Source: Hoskinsella mucinilytica (lineage in GTDB: Bacteria > Bacillota_I > Bacilli_A > Erysipelotrichales > Erysipelotrichaceae). Taken from it: a stretch of DNA of 64,000 nucleotides. The translations under genes and the position numbers were made by a program. Positions 33,103-42,333 of the stretch are shown here, in pieces. Each line of letters opens with the position of its first letter. Position 1 is the stretch's first letter. Below the pieces are notes generated by a model that had not been told where the DNA came from, searched no databases, and saw nothing but the letters and a program-made list of their open reading frames with translations. Location of the stretch: contig NZ_JBEQZJ010000004.1 of the NCBI RefSeq assembly GCF_045223415.1, positions 50,376 to 114,375 of the forward strand, read 5' to 3'.

Positions 33103-33807
33103 ATGAAAGAACTTGAATTGCTATATGAAGGAAAAGCAAAAAAAGTATTTGCGACAGAAGATCAAACTTCTGTGATCGTTGATTACAAAGATGATGCAAC
33201 TGCATTTAATGGTGAAAAAAAAGGAACCATACTTGGTAAAGGCGCAATTAACAATAAAATGACAAATTTCCTTTTTGAAAAATTAGAGAAACAAGGAATC
33301 CCTACTCACTTTATCAAGGAGTTAGATGATCGTAGAACCCTTGTAAAAAAAGTGGATATCATTCCTTTAGAAGTCATTGTACGTAATAAGGTTGCAGGAA
33401 GCTTTGCAAAGCGTATGGGTCTAGAAGAAGGTACAGAGCTAGCATGCCCTATTTTAGAATTCAGTTATAAAAATGACGATCTGAATGATCCTATGATCAA
33501 TCATTATATGGCTTTGGCTTTAAATATTGCATCACAAGAAGATATCGATACCATTACTGATATGGCATTTAACATCAATGATGTATTGAAGAAGATCTTT
33601 TATGCTATAGATATTGATCTTATTGATTTTAAATTAGAGTTTGGTCGTTATCAAGACAAGATCGTGCTTGCTGATGAAATATCTCCGGATACTTGTCGTT
33701 TTTGGGATATCCATACACAAGAGCATTTAGATAAAGATCGTTTTAGACGTGATTTAGGTGATGTAGAAGAAGCCTATCAGGAAGTCTATCAACGTCTTGG
33801 AATATAA
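33103..33807 (+). CDS. purC: Phosphoribosylaminoimidazolesuccinocarboxamide synthase (canonical PurC)
   Basis: This 234-residue copy has every canonical SAICAR synthetase block: YEGKAKKVF, IIPLEVIVRNKVAGSFAKR, DFKLEFG and ADEISPDTCRFWD. The ATG at 33103 follows TGGAGGACAAA; an in-frame ATG nine codons earlier lacks a Shine-Dalgarno sequence. It is 22 bp before purB, the enzyme that uses its product, so the two form an operon. It is the likely working biosynthetic enzyme of the two purC copies. Confidence 0.95.
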   Translation: MKELELLYEGKAKKVFATEDQTSVIVDYKDDATAFNGEKKGTILGKGAINNKMTNFLFEKLEKQGIPTHFIKELDDRRTLVKKVDIIPLEVIVRNKVAGSFAKRMGLEEGTELACPILEFSYKNDDLNDPMINHYMALALNIASQEDIDTITDMAFNINDVLKKIFYAIDIDLIDFKLEFGRYQDKIVLADEISPDTCRFWDIHTQEHLDKDRFRRDLGDVEEAYQEVYQRLGI

Positions 33808-33829
33808 AATAGAAAGGAATTTATAAAGC

Positions 33830-35260
33830 ATGTATGATAAGTATGAAAGTCCGTTAGGACAACGTTATGCCAGTGAAGAGATGCAAGCATTATTTTCTAA
33901 TGATAAAAAATTTAAAACATGGAGAAAATTATGGATTGCACTTGCGGAAAGTGAAAAAGAGTTAGGTTTAGCAATCACACAAGAACAAATCGATGAATTA
34001 AAAGCGCATGCTGAAGATATCAATTATGATGTCGCAAAGCAACGTGAAAAAGTTGTTCGTCATGATGTCATGAGCCATGTTTATGCATATGGTGAGCAAT
34101 GTCCCAATGCCAAAGGTATCATCCATTTAGGTGCAACTTCTTGCTTTGTTGGTGATAACACGGATCTGATCATCATGAATGAAGGATTAGAGTTAATAAA
34201 GAAAAAACTAGTCAATGTATTGGCAGAAATGAAAAAGTTTGCTTTACAATACAAGGACCTTCCCGTTCTGGCATTTACTCATTTCCAACCAGCACAGCCA
34301 ACAACATTAGGAAAACGTGCTGCTATATGGGCACATGATCTTTTGATGGATTATGAAGATCTATGTTATCTTTTAGAACATAAAAAGCTTCGTGGATGTA
34401 AAGGTACAACCGGTACACAGGCAAGCTTTATGGAATTGTTTGATAATGATGAAGAAAAAGTAAAACAACTGGATCAACTTGTCGCAGAAAAAATGGGATA
34501 TGATAGTAGCTATCCAGTATCTACACAGACTTATTCTCGTAAAGTGGATTCTCGAATCTTAAATGTACTAGGTTCCATTGCTCAAAGTGCACATAAATTC
34601 TCTAATGATATTCGTTTGCTTCAGAATTTAAAAGAAGTGGAAGAACCATTTGAAAAGGGGCAGATCGGATCTAGCGCAATGGCATATAAACGTAATCCTA
34701 TGCGAAGTGAACGTATGGCTTCCCTAGCCAATTATGTTATTGTGGATACGTTGAATCCTGCCATTGTTGCGGCAACTCAATGGTTTGAAAGAACATTAGA
34801 CGATTCTGCCAATAAGCGAATCAGTATTCCAGAAGCATTTCTTGCCATTGATGGCATCCTTGATCTTTATTTGAATATCACCGATGGATTGGTGGTTTAT
34901 CCTAAAGTCATTGAATCTCATTTGATGAAAGAATTGCCTTTCATGGCTACAGAAATGATTTTAATGGATGCTGTGAAAGCCGGTGGTGATCGCCAGGAAC
35001 TGCATGAACATATTCGTGTACATTCTATGGAAGCTGGTAAGATGGTTAAGGTAGAAGGAAAAGAGAATGATCTATTAGAACGTATTGCAGCTGATGATGC
35101 TTTCCCTCAAGATATGGAACAATTAAAAGCAATCATGTCTCCTGAAAATTTTGTTGGTCGTGCACCACATCAAACGGAAGAATTTTTCCATGACTTTATT
35201 GATCCTATTTTGGAACAAGAAAAAGATGCATTAGGTATGCATGCTGACATTAACGTATAA
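33830..35260 (+). CDS. purB: Adenylosuccinate lyase
   Basis: PurB removes fumarate from SAICAR and from adenylosuccinate, so it serves both IMP and AMP synthesis. The 476-residue protein has the superfamily signature GSSAMAYKRNPMRSERM near residue 280, the GATSCFVGDN segment and the HFQPAQPTT segment. It follows the canonical purC in one operon. The next step towards AMP, purA, lies 3.6 kb away on the other strand. Confidence 0.96.
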   Translation: MYDKYESPLGQRYASEEMQALFSNDKKFKTWRKLWIALAESEKELGLAITQEQIDELKAHAEDINYDVAKQREKVVRHDVMSHVYAYGEQCPNAKGIIHLGATSCFVGDNTDLIIMNEGLELIKKKLVNVLAEMKKFALQYKDLPVLAFTHFQPAQPTTLGKRAAIWAHDLLMDYEDLCYLLEHKKLRGCKGTTGTQASFMELFDNDEEKVKQLDQLVAEKMGYDSSYPVSTQTYSRKVDSRILNVLGSIAQSAHKFSNDIRLLQNLKEVEEPFEKGQIGSSAMAYKRNPMRSERMASLANYVIVDTLNPAIVAATQWFERTLDDSANKRISIPEAFLAIDGILDLYLNITDGLVVYPKVIESHLMKELPFMATEMILMDAVKAGGDRQELHEHIRVHSMEAGKMVKVEGKENDLLERIAADDAFPQDMEQLKAIMSPENFVGRAPHQTEEFFHDFIDPILEQEKDALGMHADINV

Positions 35261-35297
35261 ATAAAGAAAAAGACGAAGTATCGTCTTTTTTCTTTAT
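35261..35297. terminator. Bidirectional terminator between purB and pyrG
   Basis: AAAAAGACGA pairs with TCGTCTTTTT around an AGTA loop, and the stem extends through A/T-rich flanks (ATAAAG / CTTTAT). T tracts exist on both strands. Confidence 0.88.
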
Positions 35298-36892
35298 TTA
35301 TAAGATTTTGCATAATGGATAAAATCCACAAATAACGGATGAGGTCGATTGGGTCTACTTTTAAATTCAGGATGATACTGAACACCAATATAAAATTCAT
35401 TTTCACTATATTCAATCGCCTCTACCAATTCTTTATTAAGCGATGTTGCGCTGATCTGCATTCCATGTTGTTGGAACATTTGACGATACGCATTATTAAA
35501 TTCATATCGATGACGATGTCGTTCACTGATCTGTTCACATCCATATGCACGATAAAGTTGCGTATTTGCTTTGATCAAACTAGGATATCCTCCTAAACGC
35601 ATAGTACCACCTTTGCTGATAGCATCATGTTGATCGCTCATAAAGTGAATGATCAAATGTTGACTTAAGGGATCGAATTCATAAGAATTGGCATCTGTAT
35701 AACCTAAGACACTACGAGCAAATGCAATGGCAGCAATCTGCATACCAAGGCATATTCCAAGGTATGGAATATGATGGATCCGTGCATAGGTAGCTGCTTG
35801 TATCTTGCCTTCAATTCCCCTATTTCCGAATCCACCGGGAATCAACACACCTTGTACATCTGACAACTTTTCATGAACATTATCCTTAGTGATTTCTTCA
35901 CTATCTATCCATTTGATATGCACGTTCACCTGATTTTGAAGTCCACTATGATATAAAGATTCCACAACAGATAAATAGGCATCGTGTAACTTCACATATT
36001 TACCAATCAAAGCAATCGTAACATGATCCTTTATTTCATCCGCATGTTGAATATGGATTGCCCATGCCGTTAGATCTGCCTTAGGCAAATTCAAATGAAA
36101 TTTTTTACATACAATATCGTCTAATCCATGTTGTTGTAACATGAAAGGTACTTGATATAATGATGGCATTGTCCTATTTTCGATTACACATTCTTTGGGA
36201 ATATTACAAAATAAGGAAATCTTATCTTTGACATCCTGATCTAAAGGACGATTACATCTGGCAATGATGATATCAGGAAAGATTCCATAGGAATGTAACT
36301 CCTTTACAGAATGTTGCGTCGGTTTTGATTTAGGTTCATTGCTGCCTTCAATATAGGGTACTAAAGTAACATGAAGATACAAACATTGTTCCCTTCCCTT
36401 ATCCAAAGCAACCTGACGTATTGCTTCAAGAAATGGTTGACTCTCAATATCCCCTGTTGTTCCACCAATTTCACAAATCATGATATCTGCTTGACTTTCT
36501 TCCTGGGCTTTATAAATATGGTGTTTGATTTCATTGGTGATATGAGGAATAACTTGTACTGTTTGACCAAGATAAGCTCCGGCACGCTCTTTGGTCAATA
36601 CATTCCAATATACTTTTCCGGTTGTGACATTAGAATATTGATTCAAATCTTCATCCATGAATCGCTCATAATGTCCTAAATCAAGATCTGTTTCACTTCC
36701 ATCCTCAGTAACATATACCTCTCCATGTTGGTAAGGACTCATGGTACCAGGATCTACATTGATATAAGGATCTAATTTCATTGCCGCAACCTTTAAACCT
36801 CGAGCTTTTAATAGCCTTCCAAGTGATGCAGCACTAATTCCCTTTCCTAATCCACTGACAACTCCACCTGTTACAAATATAAACTTACACAT
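35294..36892 (-). CDS. pyrG: CTP synthase
   Basis: PyrG makes CTP from UTP with glutamine as nitrogen donor. The 532-residue enzyme has the amidoligase P-loop region FVTGGVVSGLGKGISAASL at the N terminus, IMICEIGGTTGDIES, and a class I glutaminase domain with GICLGMQ (nucleophile Cys) and a C-terminal QYHPEFKSRP. It begins 5 bp after the ANTAR regulator gene, with AAAAGGAGTG as Shine-Dalgarno sequence. It is therefore the third gene of a glnA operon, which links CTP formation to glutamine supply. Confidence 0.97.
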   Translation of the reverse strand: MCKFIFVTGGVVSGLGKGISAASLGRLLKARGLKVAAMKLDPYINVDPGTMSPYQHGEVYVTEDGSETDLDLGHYERFMDEDLNQYSNVTTGKVYWNVLTKERAGAYLGQTVQVIPHITNEIKHHIYKAQEESQADIMICEIGGTTGDIESQPFLEAIRQVALDKGREQCLYLHVTLVPYIEGSNEPKSKPTQHSVKELHSYGIFPDIIIARCNRPLDQDVKDKISLFCNIPKECVIENRTMPSLYQVPFMLQQHGLDDIVCKKFHLNLPKADLTAWAIHIQHADEIKDHVTIALIGKYVKLHDAYLSVVESLYHSGLQNQVNVHIKWIDSEEITKDNVHEKLSDVQGVLIPGGFGNRGIEGKIQAATYARIHHIPYLGICLGMQIAAIAFARSVLGYTDANSYEFDPLSQHLIIHFMSDQHDAISKGGTMRLGGYPSLIKANTQLYRAYGCEQISERHRHRYEFNNAYRQMFQQHGMQISATSLNKELVEAIEYSENEFYIGVQYHPEFKSRPNRPHPLFVDFIHYAKSYK

Positions 36893-36897
36893 ACGAA

Positions 36898-37479
36898 TTA
36901 CACTCCTTTTTTATGTTGATATTTTTCAATCAAACGCTTTGCTATCTCAAATCTGGTGCATTGCTGATCCATTGCTTTCTTTTCAAGATAACGGTGGGCT
37001 TGTTGTTCACTTAAATGTTCCTTTTCCATCAAAAGACACTTTGCTCGATCTATGAGCTTAATTTCTTGTAATTTACTACTGAGATTCTTCGTTTTATGTT
37101 GCATGATAGCAATCCTTTTTTGTGTAACAAATGCAAATCTTAGCACTAGCGACAGCACTTGCTTATTGATAGGCTTTCCTATAACATAAATGCCAGCCTG
37201 TTCCATTTTATCAACAATGCCATCATACCTTTTCTGATTGACTAGCAAAAAGATCGTGGCATCACATCCTTTTGCTAAATCTAAGGGTAAATCATAACTT
37301 GTATCATCCATAAGCGGATAATTCATGAGAATAATATCAAATGCATGTTCTAATACAAGTCTTCTTGCTTTATTGCTTTCTTTACAAGCGGTGATATGGA
37401 CATGATCCTCGCTATGCAAGAAATCTTTAACATATACGTTAATTTTCTCATTTGTTGAAATGATTAGAACATGCTGCAT
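36898..37479 (-). CDS. ANTAR-domain RNA-binding regulator with degenerate receiver (NitR-like)
   Basis: This 193-residue protein has an N-terminal response-regulator-like receiver and a C-terminal ANTAR domain (LIDRAKCLLMEKEHLSEQQA, then RFEIAKRLIEKYQ), a known RNA-binding antiterminator fold. The receiver is degenerate: Asn53 (ILMNYPLMDD) stands where the phosphorylated Asp should be, and the N-terminal acidic pair is ISTNEK. Phosphorylation control is therefore unlikely. It lies between glnA and pyrG, resembling NitR-type regulators next to clostridial glnA. A terminator in the glnA leader is the obvious target. Confidence 0.85.
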   Translation of the reverse strand: MQHVLIISTNEKINVYVKDFLHSEDHVHITACKESNKARRLVLEHAFDIILMNYPLMDDTSYDLPLDLAKGCDATIFLLVNQKRYDGIVDKMEQAGIYVIGKPINKQVLSLVLRFAFVTQKRIAIMQHKTKNLSSKLQEIKLIDRAKCLLMEKEHLSEQQAHRYLEKKAMDQQCTRFEIAKRLIEKYQHKKGV

Positions 37480-37502
37480 CTTAGCTCACCTCTTATCTTG
37501 CG

Positions 37503-38735
37503 TTATTTTGATGCTGTTTTGATACCTTCGATATAACGCTCTAGTAACCCTTCAGGAAGGATACGTTTGACAAACTTACTGTTTCTTGCTATCTCAATGG
37601 CCTCTTCTAAACTACCACAAAGTTTCTCCAAACCTTCATGATCTTCATAAACATTTTGTTTATTTTCTTCCATATGCATATTTTGTTCCATGCCTTCTAT
37701 TCCTGCAGAAACAACCAAAAGAAAGGCAATATAAGGATTACATGATGGATCAGCACTTCTTAATTCCATTCGTGTATGAATAGGATCAGCGGCCGGTATC
37801 CGAATCAAAGAAGAGCGATTGTTATGGGAGAAACTGATATAACAAGGGGCTTTATCTTCACCTAATCGTAAATAAGATTGCTTTGTAGGATTTAGAAATA
37901 ATGTGATTTCTTTCATGCGATACATGATACCTGCAATGAATGCATTCATTAATTGAGGATTTTGCGCAAATAGATTCATTCCATCCTTGAATATGGATAA
38001 ATTGATATGTAATCCATTCCCTGGTTGATTTAAAATTGGTTTTGGCTCAAAGGATGCATAAAGTCCATTCATCAGTGCTACCATATCCACTACATTGCGA
38101 AATGTCATTAAGTTATCACAACTGTTTAACATTTCCTCAAAATGAAAATCAATTTCATTTTGGCCAGGTCCTTGTTCATGATGACTGCTCTCTGGAAGGA
38201 TTCCCATTTCCTCTAAATCTAAACAAATTTCTCTTCTTACATTTTCTCCCTTATCTAAAGGAGCAATATCACAATACCCTGCTTGATCATAAGGAATGCT
38301 TGTTGGATTGCCCTCTTCATCTCTTTGAAACAAATAAAACTCACATTCACTTCCAAGCATAACCTGATATCCTTTTTGATGTAAGGTATCCATACTTTTT
38401 TTTAGCAAGCTTCTAGTATCATAAGGAAAAATAGTACCGTTTGGATAACGTATCTCACAATACATACGTACTACACGCCCTGTCTGTGGACGCCAAGGAA
38501 GAATCGTTAAAGTAGATATATCTGGAAACAGAAATAAATCTGATACAGTTATATCTGTGAAACCATTGATAGCACTTGCATCAAAGCTATATCCATACTC
38601 AAAAACACTGCTTAATTCACTTGGCATGATTGATATATTCTTTTGATTTCCATATATATCAAAAAAAGCCAAGCGAATAAATTTTACATCGTATTCTTCT
38701 AGAAAAGATACAATTTCTTTTTCGGTTGTAATCAT
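37503..38735 (-). CDS. glnA: Glutamine synthetase, type I
   Basis: GlnA condenses ammonia and glutamate to glutamine. The 410-residue chain is somewhat shorter than typical GlnA (about 445) but keeps the catalytic blocks: SECEFYLF, HHEQGPGQNEIDFHFEE (usually HHEVAPGQHEID), GNGLHINLS and NRSSLIRIPAA. No adenylylation-loop Tyr motif (NLYDLP) is evident, as expected for Firmicutes. It is the first gene of glnA-ANTAR-pyrG. AGAGGTGC lies before the ATG. The only recognisable promoter is upstream of a strong leader terminator. Confidence 0.9.
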   Translation of the reverse strand: MITTEKEIVSFLEEYDVKFIRLAFFDIYGNQKNISIMPSELSSVFEYGYSFDASAINGFTDITVSDLFLFPDISTLTILPWRPQTGRVVRMYCEIRYPNGTIFPYDTRSLLKKSMDTLHQKGYQVMLGSECEFYLFQRDEEGNPTSIPYDQAGYCDIAPLDKGENVRREICLDLEEMGILPESSHHEQGPGQNEIDFHFEEMLNSCDNLMTFRNVVDMVALMNGLYASFEPKPILNQPGNGLHINLSIFKDGMNLFAQNPQLMNAFIAGIMYRMKEITLFLNPTKQSYLRLGEDKAPCYISFSHNNRSSLIRIPAADPIHTRMELRSADPSCNPYIAFLLVVSAGIEGMEQNMHMEENKQNVYEDHEGLEKLCGSLEEAIEIARNSKFVKRILPEGLLERYIEGIKTASK

Positions 38736-38753
38736 AAGAGCACCTCTCTTTTC

Positions 38754-38813
38754 AAAACAAAAAAGGCGTCAGTGGAACAGAAAAACGATGAGTTTTTCTG
38801 TTCTATGAACGCC
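38754..38813 (-). terminator. Leader terminator of the glnA operon (antitermination candidate)
   Basis: On the minus strand an outer GGCGT/ACGCC stem and an inner 12-bp stem (GAACAGAAAAAC / GTTTTTCTGTTC) form a long hairpin followed by TTTTTTGTTTT, ending about 20 nt before the glnA start codon. The glnA promoter is upstream of it and no promoter fits downstream, so glnA mRNA must read through. The same hairpin can terminate purA transcripts. A small overlapping hairpin (38807-38820) would have a hexaloop AAUGGC, with A1 and G4 as in ANTAR targets. Confidence 0.82.
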
Positions 38814-38834
38814 ATTGTTCTTTTAATATGATAT

Positions 38835-38864
38835 ATATTAACAAAATCGATGTTTTATTGTCAA
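38835..38864 (-). promoter_or_regulatory. Promoter of the glnA operon
   Basis: On the minus strand, a perfect TTGACA (38864-38859) and TAATAT (38840-38835) are separated by 18 bp. It begins 3 bp after the purA stop codon. Transcription would start about 15 nt before the leader terminator. Confidence 0.7.
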
Positions 38865-38866
38865 TC

Positions 38867-40150
38867 CTATTTTACAAATTCATGTAGTATGATATTGCAA
38901 TTTCTTTCTGGTCCCACTGAAATCATAGAAATTCTGGTTTTGGTTAGTTCTTCAATTCTAGCCAAATATCGTTTCGCATTCTCAGGCAATTCCTCATAAG
39001 ATTTCATCGTTGAGATATCTTCACTCCAACCATCAAATTCTTCATAAATTGGTTTTGCTTTCGCAAGATCTTCTACATTGCTTGGTATATAGTCATAACG
39101 TTTTCCATCAATATCATAAGCAACACACATCTTGATGGTTTTGATTCCGGATAAAATATCCAATTTGGTAATTACAAGATCTGTCAATCCATTGATCATA
39201 GCGGCATGTCTTACAACATTCACATCCAACCATCCACAACGTCTTGGTCTGCCTGTTGTTGCACCAAACTCAAATCCCTTATTTCTTAATTCATCTCCCA
39301 TGTCATCAAACAGTTCGCAAACAAAGGGGCCTTCTCCTACTCTTGTAGAATAGGCTTTCGCAATTCCAATGATAACATCCAATTTTTTTGGTGAAACTCC
39401 TGCTCCGGTACATACTCCTGCACTGGTAGGAGATGAAGATGTAACATAAGGATAATTCCCATAATTGATATCCAACATCGCAGCTTGAGCACCTTCAAAT
39501 AATACTTGTTTATGTTCATCTAATGCTTTATTGACATCAATTTGAGCATTGATAATTCTTGGTAACAATAAATCCTTGATTGCTTTGAATTTCTCTAATA
39601 GCTCTTCATATACAAAGCCTGGATGGTCATATACTTTTTGAAAGGTGATATTCTTCATCTCAACGGCTGTCTTTAGTTTCTTTTGAAAACTTTCAAAATC
39701 TAATAAATCACCCATACGAAGTCCTGTACGAGAATATTTATCTGCATAACAAGGTCCAATACCACGTTTTGTCGTACCGATTTTGTTATCTTTTAAAGAT
39801 TCCTCGATCAATTCATCTAATAACACATGATATGGCATGATGATATGAGAACAATCAGAAATTTTTACATGATCTGTATTCATTCCTTTTTCTTCTAATG
39901 ATTTGATTTCTTCAAGGAATACAAAGGGATCCACTACAACCCCCGGTCCAATCACACAGGTTGCATTTTGTAACACACCGCTTGGAAGTAGATGCAATAC
40001 GACCTTGTCCTCTCCTACTACAACGGTATGTCCTGCGTTGTTTCCTCCTTGAAAGCGAACGACATAGTCCATTTTAGAACCTAAATAGTCTACAACCTTC
40101 CCTTTTCCTTCATCGCCCCATTGGGTACCTACTACTACATAACCTGGCAT
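38867..40150 (-). CDS. purA: Adenylosuccinate synthetase
   Basis: PurA couples IMP and aspartate with GTP hydrolysis, the first committed step to AMP. The 427-residue enzyme has the N-terminal VGTQWGDEGKGKVVDYLG with the GDEGKGK P-loop, the catalytic GNNAGHTVV, and the IGTTKRGIGPCYADK segment. I chose the ATG at 40150 (MPGYVVVG), preceded by AAGGAGG; the frame is open 32 codons further upstream but that sequence is not conserved. PurB, the next enzyme, is encoded nearby on the plus strand. Confidence 0.96.
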   Translation of the reverse strand: MPGYVVVGTQWGDEGKGKVVDYLGSKMDYVVRFQGGNNAGHTVVVGEDKVVLHLLPSGVLQNATCVIGPGVVVDPFVFLEEIKSLEEKGMNTDHVKISDCSHIIMPYHVLLDELIEESLKDNKIGTTKRGIGPCYADKYSRTGLRMGDLLDFESFQKKLKTAVEMKNITFQKVYDHPGFVYEELLEKFKAIKDLLLPRIINAQIDVNKALDEHKQVLFEGAQAAMLDINYGNYPYVTSSSPTSAGVCTGAGVSPKKLDVIIGIAKAYSTRVGEGPFVCELFDDMGDELRNKGFEFGATTGRPRRCGWLDVNVVRHAAMINGLTDLVITKLDILSGIKTIKMCVAYDIDGKRYDYIPSNVEDLAKAKPIYEEFDGWSEDISTMKSYEELPENAKRYLARIEELTKTRISMISVGPERNCNIILHEFVK

Positions 40151-40279
40151 AAGATGATTCCTCCTTAGGGATTGTGATGCATGTTTTATATGTCCAGCAA
40201 AAAATCCTTTAATAATATAGCACAAATCATGAAAAAAGGAAATCATTTTTCATCTATTTTTTCATATTTTTTCAATGCA

Positions 40280-41113
40280 TTATTTGGTTGCGTCAATCAA
40301 CTTATCTACAGCTGGTGTGATCCATGCCTTCATCGCTTTGGCTGTTTCTACATCAAAATTATCATCTTGATAAATCATGTTGATACTTGGTGTCATCGGA
40401 AGTTCTGCCCATAAACTTAATCCATTCTTTTCCAAAAATGCTTCCGTATCCTTATGTTGGAAAATTTCAATACGCTTTCCACAATCCGGACATTCTACAT
40501 AACTCATATTTTCAATAACGCCCAATACCGGAACATTGACCTGATGGCACATATTGATGGCTTTTGATACGATCATGGAAACCATTGGTTGTGGTGTAGA
40601 TACCATCACGACGCCATTCACGGGTAAACTTTGTAACACAGTTAAGGCTACATCACCTGTTCCAGGAGGCATATCGATCAATAAATAGTCTAATTCTCCC
40701 CAAATAACATCTGTCCAAAATTGACGTACTGCATTCCCTACGATAGGGCCACGCCAAACAACCGGTTGATTTTCGTCATCCATCAAGAAGTTTAATGACA
40801 TCACCTTAATGCCATCTTTATCAACGACCGGTTGAATGGCATCATTCGTTCCATATGCTTTTTCATGTTCTAATCCCATCAAACGTGGAATACTTGGCCC
40901 TGTTATATCGGCATCCATAATGCCTACTTTCATTCCTTTATCCGCAAGAACTTTCGCAAGCAGTACGCTCATACTGCTTTTTCCAACGCCACCTTTTCCA
41001 CTCATCACGCCAATCACATGCTTGATTTTGTTGTTGGCATTATTTTGAATTCCACAAGAATCCTCACTCTTACCACAAGTCCCTTTGCTTGGACAGTTAT
41101 TACAATTACTCAT
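40280..41113 (-). CDS. Mrp/NBP35-family iron-sulfur cluster carrier ATPase
   Basis: This 277-residue P-loop ATPase (ApbC/Mrp/NBP35 family) is thought to carry and deliver Fe-S clusters. It has the deviant Walker A GKGGVGKSS (near residue 40), DADITGPSIP and DMPPGTGD. A cluster-binding CPDC motif lies near residue 210. The N terminus has four cysteines (C4, C7, C13, C20 in NCNNCPSKGTCGKSEDSCG) as in NBP35-type proteins of anaerobes. AAAGGAGCGAG precedes the ATG. Clients may include IspG, IspH and the BFD-like protein in this window (inference). Confidence 0.9.
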   Translation of the reverse strand: MSNCNNCPSKGTCGKSEDSCGIQNNANNKIKHVIGVMSGKGGVGKSSMSVLLAKVLADKGMKVGIMDADITGPSIPRLMGLEHEKAYGTNDAIQPVVDKDGIKVMSLNFLMDDENQPVVWRGPIVGNAVRQFWTDVIWGELDYLLIDMPPGTGDVALTVLQSLPVNGVVMVSTPQPMVSMIVSKAINMCHQVNVPVLGVIENMSYVECPDCGKRIEIFQHKDTEAFLEKNGLSLWAELPMTPSINMIYQDDNFDVETAKAMKAWITPAVDKLIDATK

Positions 41114-41142
41114 TTGTATCTCGCTCCTTTATCCTAATTGTT

Positions 41143-42333
41143 TTATTTTAATTCAGAAAGCACGCTACAACCGATCGTACCCTCTGGCATTGCTACCTCA
41201 AAGTTATCCGCAATCGTTGCACCTATCATCGCAAATGTATCGGACACCGGTAATAATCCATGCCCTTTCATAGAAGGGGAATATGCAAGGAAAGGCACCA
41301 TTTCCTTCGTATGGTCACTACCTTTATACGTAGGATCATTACCATGATCTGCAGTTATGATCAATAGATCATCATCATTTAATTCTTTTAACACCATTCC
41401 TAATAATTCATCAAAGCGTTCCAATTCTTTCCCATATCCGATAGGATCTCTTCGATGTCCCCATAAGGCATCAAAATCAACTAGATTCACATAACATAAT
41501 CCTGTGAAATCTTCTTTCATGACCTCTATGGTTTGTTCCATACCATGAACACTGCTTTTTGACTTTAAGGCTTTCGTAATACCTTCTCCTACGAAGATAT
41601 CATTGATCTTACCGATGCTGATTACATCATATCCCGCATCCTTTAAAGCATTTAATGCTGTTTTTCCATATGGCTTCAATGCATAATCATGTCGATTGCT
41701 CGTTCTTTTGAATTCGCCTTTTTTATTTCCAAGATATGGTCTGGCAATGACACGCCCAACCTTCCATTCCGGCTTCATCGTCAATTCTCTTGCAATCTCA
41801 CAACAACGATACAGCTCTTCTAAACCAAAAGTTTCTTCATTTCCGCATATCTGTAATACACTATCTGCACTTGTATAGACGATCATATCACCACTTTGAT
41901 TAGCATGTTCGCCTAATTCATCCAGTATTTCCGTTCCACTTGCTGCTTTGTTACCGACGATCTTATGACCACAACGCTCACTTAATTCCTTTAACAGCTC
42001 TTTTGGAAATCCTGTTTCTGTAAAGGTTTGAAATGGCGATGTAATATGAAGACCCATCATTTCCCAATGACCCGTCATCGTATCCTTACCTACACTTGCC
42101 TCTTTCAGTTTGGTATAATATCCCTTTGGCTCTTTGCGTGGTGCGACATGTGTGAGGGGATGTAGATTCGCCAAACCTAAATCTGCCAAATGTTCAATAG
42201 AAAACGTTGGCATATGTTCATCAATATGCCCAAGAGTATCCGTTCCGATATCGTCATAGTCCATAGCATTCGGCATAGCTCCTACACCAAGTGAATCTAT
42301 GACAATGGTCACAATACGTTTATATTTTTTCAT
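41143..42333 (-). CDS. deoB: Phosphopentomutase
   Basis: DeoB interconverts ribose (or deoxyribose) 1-phosphate and 5-phosphate in nucleoside salvage. The 396-residue alkaline-phosphatase-superfamily enzyme begins VTIVIDSLGVGAMPNA, with metal-binding D at IDSLG, TMTGHWEMMG and TADHGNDPTYKGSDHTKE. The ATG overlaps the xerD stop (ATGA), reproducing the xerD-drm synteny of Bacillus. AAAGGAGGTAAG lies before the start. Confidence 0.97.
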   Translation of the reverse strand: MKKYKRIVTIVIDSLGVGAMPNAMDYDDIGTDTLGHIDEHMPTFSIEHLADLGLANLHPLTHVAPRKEPKGYYTKLKEASVGKDTMTGHWEMMGLHITSPFQTFTETGFPKELLKELSERCGHKIVGNKAASGTEILDELGEHANQSGDMIVYTSADSVLQICGNEETFGLEELYRCCEIARELTMKPEWKVGRVIARPYLGNKKGEFKRTSNRHDYALKPYGKTALNALKDAGYDVISIGKINDIFVGEGITKALKSKSSVHGMEQTIEVMKEDFTGLCYVNLVDFDALWGHRRDPIGYGKELERFDELLGMVLKELNDDDLLIITADHGNDPTYKGSDHTKEMVPFLAYSPSMKGHGLLPVSDTFAMIGATIADNFEVAMPEGTIGCSVLSELK

